A stretch of 64,000 nucleotides of DNA from JAFKKS01 sp050187875 (GTDB taxonomy: Bacteria > Pseudomonadota > Alphaproteobacteria > Rhizobiales > Xanthobacteraceae), in NCBI GenBank assembly GCA_050187875.1, contig JBFWXB010000008.1, positions 1 to 64,000 on the forward strand, read 5' to 3'. A model generated the notes under the pieces. The model ran no database searches, was not told where the DNA came from, and worked only from the letters and a program-made list of their open reading frames with translations. A program made the translations under genes and the position numbers. Shown one piece after another: positions 28,038-36,545 of this stretch; position 1 is the stretch's first letter; each line of letters begins with the position of its first letter.

Positions 28038-28778
28038 TCAGCGGTCAGATTTCCGGAAGGCTGCCTCGCCTGCATCGGAGACCCTGACCCACTCGGGATC
28101 GGGCGCGGCGCCTGGAACGTAACTGTCGTTCCAGTTCCACCACTTGTAAGGCCGGCTCTGCGGATAGCCCTCCGGCGAGTCCTCCCAGATCTCCTGACGG
28201 CCGAGCGCCGTCATATCGAGGTAGCTCCAGACAGAGCCCATCGCCTCGTCGCCGCGTTCGTTGATGAAATACGTGCGGAAGATCCGCTCGCCGTCGCGAA
28301 TAAAGGCGTTGTGGCCGTGCCATTCATCGACACCGAAGTCGGCGTCAAAGCTGTCAGTTATTGTGTACCAAGGGATGTGCTCCCACCCCATCCGCGTTTT
28401 GAGCCGCGCGATGTCCGCCTGAGGCGCACGCGATGCGTAGACCAGCGTCGTGTCGCGCGCGTTCAGGTGGACGAGGTTGGAGACCTGGTCCGCTCCGAGC
28501 GAACATCCGACGCAGCCGTGCTCCGGCCATCCATGCACGCCGGGCTCGAAGAAAGCGCGATAGACGACAAGCTGCCGCCGCCCGTCGAATAGATCGTGCA
28601 GGCTCATTTTGCCGGACGGCCCATCGAAAACGTAAGCCTTGTCGACCGCCATCCAGGGCATTCTTCGCCGCTCGGCCGCGAGCGCGTCACGCGCCCGGGT
28701 CATCGCCTTCTCCTTGATGAGAAGTTTCTCGCGCGCGGCTGTCCACTCTTCCGACGACACAATCGGTCGTGTTTGCAT
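28038..28778 (-). CDS. DUF899 family thioredoxin-like protein
   Basis: A 246-residue protein of the DUF899 family, a distant thioredoxin-like group. Visible features are EEWTAAREKLLIKEKA at the start, the conserved GCVGCSLGADQV (Cys pair C-x2-C), LVYASRAP and the C-terminal Trp-rich EDSPEGYPQSRPYKWWNW. Members often sit with SRPBCC and ArsR genes, as here. Reductase or peroxidase activity is plausible from the fold but unproven. It is the third gene from the arsR promoter, 54 bases after the SRPBCC gene. Confidence 0.9.
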   Translation of the reverse strand: MQTRPIVSSEEWTAAREKLLIKEKAMTRARDALAAERRRMPWMAVDKAYVFDGPSGKMSLHDLFDGRRQLVVYRAFFEPGVHGWPEHGCVGCSLGADQVSNLVHLNARDTTLVYASRAPQADIARLKTRMGWEHIPWYTITDSFDADFGVDEWHGHNAFIRDGERIFRTYFINERGDEAMGSVWSYLDMTALGRQEIWEDSPEGYPQSRPYKWWNWNDSYVPGAAPDPEWVRVSDAGEAAFRKSDR

Positions 28779-28832
28779 GGGATATTCTCCTTCTTCTGAC
28801 GCCTCTATCGAGCTGCTGGCCGTCGCTGCCGA

Positions 28833-29366
28833 TCACTCCGGCAGGCGCTGCTCGTACTCCTTCTTGAGGCGGCTCCAGCCGTCCCAGAACGGCTCCGGCT
28901 CCGTGCCCTGCAGGCGCGCGGCGAGAACATCGAGATGCATGTGCCAACCGGCGCTGACGTTGAGCCGCGTCGAGCGTTCGGCGATGCGGCGATGCGTGAC
29001 GGTCAACAGCACGGCGTCGCTTTGCTGCTTCAGTTCGAACGTGACGCCGTCCGTGCTGCCCCAAGTGATGCTCAACTTGCGGGGCGGATCGAGCTCCGTG
29101 ATCGTGCTCCGCATCCGATGCTCGTCGGAGAATCCGTCCGGACGCAGACCGGGCGGATTGGTCAATTCGTTGTTGCGCCAGACGAGCTCGAACGTGGATC
29201 CGACCTTCATCTCCATGTCGCCCGATGCCAGCCACTGGCGGCGCAGGTCGCTCTCGGTGAGGTACGCCCAGACCCGATCGATCGTTCCCGGCAGGCGGCG
29301 ATGGATCGTCAGCGTCATCGGCTCGGTGAGTTCGCCATAGGCGCTCACGGTCGCGCGTTCGTTCAT
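28833..29366 (-). CDS. SRPBCC (AHSA1/START-like) domain protein
   Basis: A 177-residue single-domain protein with the AHSA1 pattern LTIHRRLPGTIDRVWAYLTESDLRRQWL, a helix-grip fold with a hydrophobic pocket for a small lipophilic ligand. Its start overlaps the arsR stop as ATGA, so the two are translated together. ArsR-AHSA1 pairs are common; the SRPBCC protein may bind or process the inducer sensed by the repressor (inference). Confidence 0.9.
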   Translation of the reverse strand: MNERATVSAYGELTEPMTLTIHRRLPGTIDRVWAYLTESDLRRQWLASGDMEMKVGSTFELVWRNNELTNPPGLRPDGFSDEHRMRSTITELDPPRKLSITWGSTDGVTFELKQQSDAVLLTVTHRRIAERSTRLNVSAGWHMHLDVLAARLQGTEPEPFWDGWSRLKKEYEQRLPE

Positions 29367-29737
29367 TGCTTTTCTCCTTCCGGTCGGGGGGATTTGGTGG
29401 GCTCGCCTGCGTCCTCCGCGCGGAGGAGCTGTTCAAGGATGTCGAGACGGCTGGTCCAGAATTTCTCGTAGAAGCTCAGCCACTCATGCGCGTTGGCGAG
29501 CGGCCCGGGCTCGAGACGGCACAGATGCGTGCGCCCCCGCACCTCTCGGCGGATCAGGCCGGCGCTCTCCAGCGCCTTGATGTGCTTGGAGGCGGCGGCA
29601 AGCGAGATCGCGAAGGGCTCGGCCAGTTGGCCGACCGTCCGCTCTCCTCCCGCCAGTTCGCGCAGCATCTGCCGACGCGTGGCATCGCCCAAGGCGTGAA
29701 AAACAGTGTCGAGCTGCGGTACCAATAATTCAACCAT
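29363..29737 (-). CDS. ArsR family transcriptional repressor
   Basis: A 124-residue winged-helix repressor. DTVFHALGDATRRQMLREL opens the domain and the recognition helix is AISLAAASKHIKALESAGLI. There are no cysteines at the usual metal-sensing sites, so it is probably not a metal sensor but belongs to the subgroup fused in operons with SRPBCC proteins. Two matching inverted repeats lie over its own start and promoter (29728-29747 and 29769-29784), which suggests self-repression. The ATG at 29737 is within the first operator. Confidence 0.93.
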   Translation of the reverse strand: MVELLVPQLDTVFHALGDATRRQMLRELAGGERTVGQLAEPFAISLAAASKHIKALESAGLIRREVRGRTHLCRLEPGPLANAHEWLSFYEKFWTSRLDILEQLLRAEDAGEPTKSPRPEGEKQ

Positions 29738-29747
29738 GTGGTTGAAT
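29728..29747 (-). promoter_or_regulatory. Operator 1 over arsR start codon
   Basis: Perfect inverted repeat ATTCAACC-N4-GGTTGAAT. The arsR start codon lies in its centre and the -10 touches its edge. The same half-site recurs at 29769-29784. Confidence 0.75.
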
Positions 29748-29772
29748 GTAGCAGGCGAGGCTCAATTGTCAA
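29745..29772 (-). promoter_or_regulatory. arsR promoter, predicted leaderless
   Basis: On the reverse strand TTGACA (29772-29767) and TACATT (29750-29745) are 16 bases apart. The start codon's A lies eight bases past the -10, where transcription should begin, so the message would have no leader. Both boxes overlap the operators. Confidence 0.65.
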
Positions 29773-29784
29773 CCTATCGGTTGA
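29769..29784 (-). promoter_or_regulatory. Operator 2 over the arsR -35 box
   Basis: Perfect inverted repeat TCAACC-N4-GGTTGA, with the right arm extending to GGTTGAAT as in operator 1. Its centre is 39 bases from that of operator 1, and it overlaps the TTGACA box. Confidence 0.75.
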
Positions 29785-29911
29785 ATATTTTCGAAGCCGA
29801 CTCCGTAAACCTTGCTTCGCCACAGGATTGCAAGACGGAAAGGGCTCCCATGTTCTGCTGCAACTTCTCGTGCGGGCGGATTGCCGCGAACATCCCGGCC
29901 CCCTAGCTCAT

Positions 29912-29930
29912 CGTCACCCAAACGGTGACG
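29912..29930. promoter_or_regulatory. Inverted repeat upstream of the yghU-like gene
   Basis: CGTCACC (29912-29918) and GGTGACG (29924-29930) around CAAAC, 97 bases before the start of the glutathione-transferase gene. It differs from the arsR operators. It could be a regulator site or a transcript hairpin; no T-run follows. Confidence 0.4.
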
Positions 29931-30026
29931 CCACTCCTTCAAGCGGATCATCAAAAAGAACGAATGAGGCGCGCGCCCTCCTCTTCGCCGGGCCGCAGCC
30001 AAAATCAAAACGTCTGGAGAAATTGC

Positions 30027-30902
30027 ATGACCGACAGTGCCGAATACGTCCCGCCCAAGGTCTGGATCTGGGACAAAGAGAACGGCGGCAAATTCGCCAG
30101 CATCAATCGTCCGACCGCCGGCTCGACCCATGAGAAGGCGCTGCCTGTCGGCAAGCATCCGATCCAGCTGTACTCACAGGGCACGCCGAATGGCCAGAAG
30201 GTCACCATCCTGCTGGAGGAGTTGCTCGCGCTCGGCCACAAAGGCGCCGAATATGACGCGTGGCTCATCAGGATCAGCGACGGCGACCAGTTCGGTTCGG
30301 GTTTCGTCGCCGTCAATCCCAACTCGAAGATTCCCGCGATGGTCGACCGGAGCGGGCCGAAACCCATTCGCGTATTCGAGTCCGGCGCGATGCTGCTGTA
30401 CCTCGCCGAAAAGTTCGGCGCGTTTCTGCCGACGAACGCTTCCGCCCGCGCCGAAACACTCTCCTGGCTATTCTGGCAAATGGGCGCCGCGCCCTTTGTC
30501 GGCGGCGGGTTCGGGCACTTCTACGCCTACGCGCCGACGAAACAGGAATACCCGATTAACCGCTACGCGATGGAGGTGAAGCGGCAGCTCGACGTGCTCA
30601 ACCGGCGCCTCGCCGACAATGAATTCGTCGCCGGCCGCGAATACACCATCGCCGACATGGCGATCTGGCCCTGGTATGGCGGCCTGGTGAAGGGCTGGCT
30701 GTATGGTGAGTCCGCCACGTTCTTGAGTGTGAAGGACTACAAGAACGTCGTGCGTTGGACCGAGCAGATCTTCGCCCGCCCCGCCGTCGCGCGCGGCCGC
30801 AAGGTCAACCGCACCTCAGGCGATCCTGCGAGCCAACTGCACGAGCGCCACGACGCGCGCGACTTCGATACCAAGACACAGGACAAGCTCGTCGGAGCGT
30901 AG
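30027..30902 (+). CDS. yghU: YghU-type glutathione transferase / disulfide reductase
   Basis: A 291-residue protein of the Nu-class GST family, which binds two glutathiones and reduces disulfides such as 2-hydroxyethyl disulfide and organic peroxides. YghU features include the N-terminal extension VPPKVWIWDKENGGKFASIN, the active loop SQGTPNGQKVTI, NPNSKIPAMVD for glutathione binding, and a C-terminal helical domain. Length fits E. coli YghU (288). The ATG at 30027 was chosen over an upstream Arg/Ser-rich extension. Divergent from the arsR cassette. Confidence 0.93.
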   Translation: MTDSAEYVPPKVWIWDKENGGKFASINRPTAGSTHEKALPVGKHPIQLYSQGTPNGQKVTILLEELLALGHKGAEYDAWLIRISDGDQFGSGFVAVNPNSKIPAMVDRSGPKPIRVFESGAMLLYLAEKFGAFLPTNASARAETLSWLFWQMGAAPFVGGGFGHFYAYAPTKQEYPINRYAMEVKRQLDVLNRRLADNEFVAGREYTIADMAIWPWYGGLVKGWLYGESATFLSVKDYKNVVRWTEQIFARPAVARGRKVNRTSGDPASQLHERHDARDFDTKTQDKLVGA

Positions 30903-30981
30903 GCGGCGGGATTCTTGATACCGGGCTGGCCGGCCGTGCGGCTCGGTTGGCCTATTGGTTCGGCGTGTCGTACTAAGGCCC

Positions 30982-32103
30982 ATGGCCGAGAAGATTCGCG
31001 TTGCGGTTCTCTATGGGGGTCGATCGGGTGAGCATGAGGTGTCGCTGCGATCGGCGGCCTCCGTGATCCGGCATCTTGACCGCACGCGCTTCGACGTCAT
31101 CCCCATCAGCATCGACAAGACCGGGCGCTGGCAATGGAACGACCTTCGCCGCCTCGATCAGTCGAATACCGACGTCTTGCCGATTTTTGCTGACGCGCCC
31201 GAGATACGGCTTGCGGCGGGACCGAACGGGCGCTGCACCGTGACGCCGACTGCCGCGGCGCGCGCGCGCGCGACCGAGATCGACGCAGTCTTTCCGGTGG
31301 TGCACGGCCCGCTTTGCGAGGATGGCGCACTGCAAGGGCTGCTGGACCTCGCCGACGTCGCCTACGTAGGATCCGGCGTACTCGGCTCCGCGGTGAGCAT
31401 GGACAAGGACTTTTCTAAGCGCCTCGCCGAAGCAGCCGGCATCCCGATCGCGCCCTATCGCGCCCTCACCCGCAAAGCTTTCATGCGAGATCGCGACGCG
31501 CTTCTCGCTACGATCGCCGGCGCGCTTACGCTTCCCGTTTTCGTCAAGCCCTGCAACATGGGATCGAGCGTCGGCGTTCACAAAGTCAAAGCCTGGGACG
31601 CGCTCGGCCCGGCACTCGACGACGCGTTTCGCTACGATCTGAAGGTGCTGGTCGAGCAAGGCGTCGACGCGCGCGAGATCGAGGTGGCGGTGCTCGAGGG
31701 CGAGCCGCACTTCGTGAGCCTCGCCAGCGAATTGCGGCCCAACCCGCAGCACGAATTCTACTCCTACGAAGCGAAGTACATCGATCCCGAAGGCGCGCAT
31801 GTCGATCTGCCGGCGAAGATCGACGCGAGCCAGATGGACCGCGTCCGCGCGCTGGCAGCCGACGCCTTCACGGTGCTGGGGTGCAACGACCTCGCCCGCG
31901 TCGACTTCTTCCTCGACCGGCAGAGCGGCGACTTCTACTTCAACGAGATCAACACGCTGCCGGGTTTCACGTCGATCAGCATGTATCCGAAGATGATGGA
32001 GGCGTCCGGCGTGCCCTATGGCGAACTGTTGACGCGCCTCATCGGCCTCGCGCTCGAGCGACACCGGGAACGTCATTCGTTGAAGCGGGACTATTCGGAC
32101 TAG
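30982..32103 (+). CDS. ddl: D-alanine--D-alanine ligase
   Basis: A 373-residue ATP-grasp ligase that joins two D-Ala for peptidoglycan precursors. It starts VAVLYGGRSGEHEVSLRSA; other motifs are VFPVVHGPLCEDGALQG, the ATP-grasp CNMGSSVGVHKV and the metal-binding FNEINTLPGFTSISMYP. The length and the insert around residues 60-90 match the DdlA-like long form. It is not near murC-ddlB-ftsQAZ genes, so it may be a second copy. It converges on guaA with a 25-base gap. Confidence 0.94.
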   Translation: MAEKIRVAVLYGGRSGEHEVSLRSAASVIRHLDRTRFDVIPISIDKTGRWQWNDLRRLDQSNTDVLPIFADAPEIRLAAGPNGRCTVTPTAAARARATEIDAVFPVVHGPLCEDGALQGLLDLADVAYVGSGVLGSAVSMDKDFSKRLAEAAGIPIAPYRALTRKAFMRDRDALLATIAGALTLPVFVKPCNMGSSVGVHKVKAWDALGPALDDAFRYDLKVLVEQGVDAREIEVAVLEGEPHFVSLASELRPNPQHEFYSYEAKYIDPEGAHVDLPAKIDASQMDRVRALAADAFTVLGCNDLARVDFFLDRQSGDFYFNEINTLPGFTSISMYPKMMEASGVPYGELLTRLIGLALERHRERHSLKRDYSD

Positions 32104-32128
32104 AGTTTCGTCCGAACGTATTCCGCCT

Positions 32129-33688
32129 TCACTCCCACTCGATCGTGCCCGGCGGCTTACTCGTCACGTCGTAGACGACGCGGTTGACGCCCTTTACCTC
32201 GTTGATGATGCGCGTCGCGGCGCGGCCGAGGAAGTTCATGTCGAAGGGATAGAAGTCCGCCGTCATGCCATCGGTCGAGGTCACTGCGCGCAACGCCAGC
32301 ACGTGGTCATAAGTACGCGCGTCGCCCATCACACCGACGGTGCGCACGGGGAGGATCACAGCGAAGGCCTGCCAGATCGTGTCGTAAAGCCCAGCCTTGC
32401 GGATCTCGTCGAGGTAGATCGCGTCGGCAAGGCGCAGGATGTCGAGTTTCTCCTTGCTCACCGCGCCGGGGCAGCGGATCGCAAGCCCGGGCCCCGGGAA
32501 CGGGTGACGGCCGACGAAGGCTTCGGGCAATCCCAGCTCGCGGCCAAGCGCCCTCACCTCGTCCTTGAAGAGCTCGCGCAGCGGCTCGACGAGCCTCATG
32601 TTCATGCGTTCAGGCAAACCGCCGACATTGTGGTGCGACTTGATCGTCACCGAGGGTCCGCCCGTGAACGACACGCTCTCGATCACGTCAGGATAGAGCG
32701 TGCCCTGCGCGAGGAACTCGGCACCGCCGATCTTTTTCGCTTCCGCTTCGAACACGTCGATGAAGAGCTTGCCGATGGTCTTGCGTTTCTTTTCAGGATC
32801 GTCGACGCCGGCGAGCGCCTTGAGAAACATGTCTTCGGCCTGCACATGCACCAGCGGGATGTTGTAGTGGCCGCGGAACAGCCGCACGACCTCCTCGGCC
32901 TCGCCGAGGCGCAAGAGCCCATGGTCGACGAAGACGCAGGTCAGCTGCTCGCCGATCGCCTCGTGGATCAGAACGGCAGCGACTGCGGAATCGACGCCGC
33001 CCGAAAGCCCGCAGATCACCCGGCCCTTGCCGACCTGCGCACGGATTCGCGGCAGCATCTCCGCGCGGAATGCGCCCATCGTCCAGTCGCCGGTCAGTCC
33101 CGCGACCTTGCGCACGAAGTTGCGCAGAAGTTTCGCACCGTCAGGCGTGTGCACGACCTCAGGATGGAACATCAAGCCATAATATTTGCGCGCCTCGTCC
33201 TGGATCACCGCGAACGGTGCATTGGGAGAAACGCCGGCGATCTCGAAACCGGGCGGCATCTTCGTGATGCGGTCGCCGTGGCTCATCCAGACCGGATACC
33301 GCTCGCCGGCATTCCAGGTCGCGTCAAACAAGCGGCTCGGCGCCTTCACCTCGACATCGGCTCTCCCGAATTCGCGATGATGCCCGCCCTCGACCTCGCC
33401 GCCCAGTTGGGCGGCCATGGTCATCTGGCCATAGCAGATGCCGAGCACAGGGACGCCTGACTCAAAGATCACGTCGGGAGCACGCGGCGAATCGTCCTCG
33501 TGAACCGAGGCCGGACCGCCGGAGAGGATCACCGCCTTCGGGCGCAAGGTCCGAAACGCCTCATCCGCCTTCTGAAATGGCGCGATTTCGCTGTAGACGC
33601 CGTCTTCGCGCACGCGCCGCGCAATCAGTTGCGTCACCTGCGAGCCGAAGTCGACGATGAGAATCTTGTCGTGGGAGGGTTCAGCCAT
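32129..33688 (-). CDS. guaA: GMP synthase (glutamine-hydrolysing)
   Basis: A 519-residue enzyme converting XMP to GMP. The N-terminal glutaminase has the nucleophile GICYGQMTMAAQLGG and the His/Glu pair in MFHPEVVHT. The ATP-pyrophosphatase domain has the P-loop GLSGGVDSAVAAVLIHEA, and the C-terminal dimerisation domain ends in YDVTSKPPGTIEWE, a family-typical terminus. guaB, the preceding pathway step, is 10 kb away at 43712. Confidence 0.97.
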   Translation of the reverse strand: MAEPSHDKILIVDFGSQVTQLIARRVREDGVYSEIAPFQKADEAFRTLRPKAVILSGGPASVHEDDSPRAPDVIFESGVPVLGICYGQMTMAAQLGGEVEGGHHREFGRADVEVKAPSRLFDATWNAGERYPVWMSHGDRITKMPPGFEIAGVSPNAPFAVIQDEARKYYGLMFHPEVVHTPDGAKLLRNFVRKVAGLTGDWTMGAFRAEMLPRIRAQVGKGRVICGLSGGVDSAVAAVLIHEAIGEQLTCVFVDHGLLRLGEAEEVVRLFRGHYNIPLVHVQAEDMFLKALAGVDDPEKKRKTIGKLFIDVFEAEAKKIGGAEFLAQGTLYPDVIESVSFTGGPSVTIKSHHNVGGLPERMNMRLVEPLRELFKDEVRALGRELGLPEAFVGRHPFPGPGLAIRCPGAVSKEKLDILRLADAIYLDEIRKAGLYDTIWQAFAVILPVRTVGVMGDARTYDHVLALRAVTSTDGMTADFYPFDMNFLGRAATRIINEVKGVNRVVYDVTSKPPGTIEWE

Positions 33689-33949
33689 AATGGCAGTTAA
33701 CGGAAGCCGGTTCGCCTCGCAACTGTGCCTATCGGCCTATCCCGAGCCTTGATTGTCAGTCCCGAAGGCGCCGGGGCGAAGGCGCCATACCGAAAGGCGC
33801 GTTACGGCGGGGGCGTCGCAAAAGAACCCACGCCACATAGAAAACCCTTCTCCAGGCCCTAACGTAATCGTGAGTCCCGCGGCTTGTGGCCGCCGGGCCG
33901 CCTACGCTAGGGTGCCGCACCAAAAAAAGAAGTTATTAGGGAGGAAGTC

Positions 33950-35470
33950 ATGTTCAATAGGATTGGCGCGCGTATTGCGCTCGCCGCTTTTGCCGGAAGC
34001 CTTGCGGCCGCGCCGGCGTTCGCGAGCAAGAAGAACGACACGCTCAATATCGCCTGGGATCAGCCACTCGACATCGCCGACGCTTACTACAACACGAGCC
34101 GTGAGGGCATCCTCGCGGCTCGCATGATTTGGGATCAGCTCATCGAGCGCGATCCGGACACCTTCGAGTACAAGCCGGGCCTCGCAACCGCGTGGCGCTG
34201 GGTCGACAATCTCACGCTCGAGTTCGACCTGCGCAAAGGCGTCAAGTTCCACAACGGCCAACCGTTCGACGCCGAAGACGTCGTCTACACGCTCAACTTT
34301 GTCTCGAACCCGGCGAACAAGGTGCTCAACACCACCAACGTCGGCTGGATCAAGAACGTCGAAAAGATCGATCAGTACAAGGTCCGCATCCACCTCAAGA
34401 AGGCGTTCCCCGCGGCGCTCGAATACGTTGCCGGTCCGCTGCCGATCTACCCGCACAAGTACTACGCGGAGGTCGGATCACAGGGCATGGCGCGCAAGCC
34501 GGTCGGCACCGGCCCCTACAAGGTCGAGAGCCTCGACCCCGGCAAGTCGATCACCTTTGTGAAGAACGAAAACTATTGGGAAGGCAGCGCCAAGGGAAAG
34601 CCGAAGATCGGAAAGGTCGTCGAGCGCTTCATCCCGGAAAAGACGACGCAAATCGCCGAGCTTCTCTCCGGCGGTCTCGACCTCATGTGGTACGTGCCGA
34701 CCGATCAGGTCGACAAGATCAAGCGCGTGAAGGGGCTCGAGGTCTCCGCGGGCGAGACGATGCGCAGCGGCTACATTTATATCGACGCGGCCGGCCGCTC
34801 CGGCAAATCGCCGCTGACGGACGTTCGCGTGCGTCGCGCCATCGCGCACGCCATCAACCGCCCTCAGTTCGCGAAGACGTTCTTCGGCGACGCGGCGAAG
34901 GTGCTTAAAGGTCCGTGCTTCACCACGCAGTTCGGGTGCTATCAGGACGCGCCGCAATACGACTTCGACCCGGCGAAAGCGAAGGCGTTGCTCAAGGAAG
35001 CCGGCTACGAGAACGGATTCGACACGGAGTTCTACGCGTATCGCCCGCGCCAATGGGACGAGGCGTTGACCGGCTATCTTCGGGCCGTCGGCATCCGCGC
35101 CAACATCCAGTTCCTCCAATATCCGGCGTTCCGCGACAAGAACCATGCCGGCGTGACGCCGCTCTCTTACGGCGATTGGGGCTCGTACTCGATCAATGAC
35201 GCGTCGGCGATGATGGGGAACTTCTTCACCGGCTCGCCCGACGATTTCACCGGCGACAAGGAGCTGCAGGGCTGGGTGAAGGAGGCGGGGGAGAACAACG
35301 ATCCCGAGAAGCGCAAGGAACTCTACAAGAAGGCGATCCTGCGGATCATGGATCAGATGTATTTCCTGCCGCTGAACTCGTACAGCATCTACTACGCCTA
35401 TACGAGCGACCTCAATTTCAAGCCGTATAAGGACGAGATTCCGCGCTACTATCTCTATAGCTGGAAGTGA
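33950..35470 (+). CDS. ABC transporter substrate-binding protein, peptide/nickel type (family 5)
   Basis: A 506-residue periplasmic receptor. A Sec signal peptide (about residues 1-25, ending AAPAFAS) precedes the family-5 pattern: LTLEFDLRKGVKFHNGQPFDAEDVVYT, GTGPYKVESLDPG and DVRVRRAIAHAINR. GGGAGG lies before the ATG at 33950. It heads a five-gene importer whose ligand could be a dipeptide, an oligopeptide or another cationic small molecule; family membership alone does not decide. A strong hairpin separates it from the permease genes. Confidence 0.93.
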   Translation: MFNRIGARIALAAFAGSLAAAPAFASKKNDTLNIAWDQPLDIADAYYNTSREGILAARMIWDQLIERDPDTFEYKPGLATAWRWVDNLTLEFDLRKGVKFHNGQPFDAEDVVYTLNFVSNPANKVLNTTNVGWIKNVEKIDQYKVRIHLKKAFPAALEYVAGPLPIYPHKYYAEVGSQGMARKPVGTGPYKVESLDPGKSITFVKNENYWEGSAKGKPKIGKVVERFIPEKTTQIAELLSGGLDLMWYVPTDQVDKIKRVKGLEVSAGETMRSGYIYIDAAGRSGKSPLTDVRVRRAIAHAINRPQFAKTFFGDAAKVLKGPCFTTQFGCYQDAPQYDFDPAKAKALLKEAGYENGFDTEFYAYRPRQWDEALTGYLRAVGIRANIQFLQYPAFRDKNHAGVTPLSYGDWGSYSINDASAMMGNFFTGSPDDFTGDKELQGWVKEAGENNDPEKRKELYKKAILRIMDQMYFLPLNSYSIYYAYTSDLNFKPYKDEIPRYYLYSWK

Positions 35471-35483
35471 GCAGGCCACGATG

Positions 35484-35519
35484 GCGCTGCTGGCAGAGCA
35501 TGCTCCGAGCCAGCAGCGC
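35484..35519 (+). promoter_or_regulatory. 11-bp hairpin between receptor and permease genes
   Basis: GCGCTGCTGGC (35484-35494) pairs perfectly with GCCAGCAGCGC (35509-35519). The 14-base loop holds a smaller palindrome, GAGCATGCTC. It starts 13 bases after the receptor gene's stop, with no T-run behind it. It fits a 3'-stabilising or partial-termination hairpin that lets the receptor be made in excess of the membrane parts. Confidence 0.65.
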
Positions 35520-35615
35520 GTCGCTCGCAACGCCGTGGCAACGATCGCGACGGGAGCACTGCATGTGGCGGATAGCTCCCGCGCGCCTGATCACGGCCGA
35601 TAACAGGAACGCAAC

Positions 35616-36533
35616 GTGCTTGCCTATTTTTTGAAGCGCGTCGCCGTGGCGCTCATGGTCGCGGTCACCGTGTCGATCATCAGCTTCGGCCTGCTTCACC
35701 TCTCGGGCGACCTTGCGCAGGCGCTCGCGGGGCCAGCCGCGACGGCAAGCGACGTAGAGACCGTGCGCAAAGCCTACGGCCTCGATCGCCCAATCCCCGT
35801 TCAATATCTCGAATGGGCGACAAAGGCGCTGCACGGCGATCTCGGTGAGTCGTTCTTTCTCAAAGAGCCGGTAGCGCAGATGATCGCGAAACGCCTACCC
35901 GTCACCATGACGCTGGGCGTGCTCGCCCTCGCGATCGCGATCGTCGTGTCGATCCCGCTCGGCATTCTCGCGGCGCTGCGGCCCAATTCATGGATCGACC
36001 GGGTCGCGCTCACCGTCGCCGTCTTCGGACAGGCGCTGCCGAGCTTCTGGTTCGGCCTCCTGCTCATGATTTTTTTCGGTCTCACGCTGCGCTGGCTGCC
36101 CGTGTCAGGCACCGGCGGATGGGAATATTACGTCATGCCGGCGATCACGCTCGCTTACTACGCGGCGCCCGCTTTCATGCGGCTGACGCGCACCGGCATG
36201 ATCGAGGTGCTGAGCTCCGACTACATCCGCACCGCGCGCGCCAAAGGATTGCGGACGCCCACCGTGCTCGTGAAGCATGCACTGCGCAACGCGATCATCC
36301 CCGTCGTCGCAGTCGCAGCGGTCCAGTTCGGCTTCATGCTCGGCGGCTCGATCGTTGTCGAAAGCGTGTTCTCGCTACACGGCATCGGCTATCTCGGCTG
36401 GGAATCGATCAGCCGTGCCGACTTCCCCGTCGTCCAGGCGGTCGTGCTCGTTCTCGCTTGCATCTACATCCTCCTGACACTGGTGGCGGACGTGCTGAAT
36501 GCACTGCTCGATCCGCGCATCCGGGTGCGTTGA
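35616..36533 (+). CDS. ABC transporter permease, DppB/OppB type
   Basis: A 305-residue inner-membrane permease with about six helices. It starts LAYFLKRVAVALMVAVTVSIISFGLLHL, as DppB proteins do. The EAA loop that docks the ATPase is in the segment around LSSDYIRTARAKGLRTPTVLVKHALRNA. GTG start with AGGA upstream. It is 12 bases from the next permease gene. Confidence 0.93.
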   Translation: MLAYFLKRVAVALMVAVTVSIISFGLLHLSGDLAQALAGPAATASDVETVRKAYGLDRPIPVQYLEWATKALHGDLGESFFLKEPVAQMIAKRLPVTMTLGVLALAIAIVVSIPLGILAALRPNSWIDRVALTVAVFGQALPSFWFGLLLMIFFGLTLRWLPVSGTGGWEYYVMPAITLAYYAAPAFMRLTRTGMIEVLSSDYIRTARAKGLRTPTVLVKHALRNAIIPVVAVAAVQFGFMLGGSIVVESVFSLHGIGYLGWESISRADFPVVQAVVLVLACIYILLTLVADVLNALLDPRIRVR

Positions 36534-36545
36534 GGCGCGACCGCA

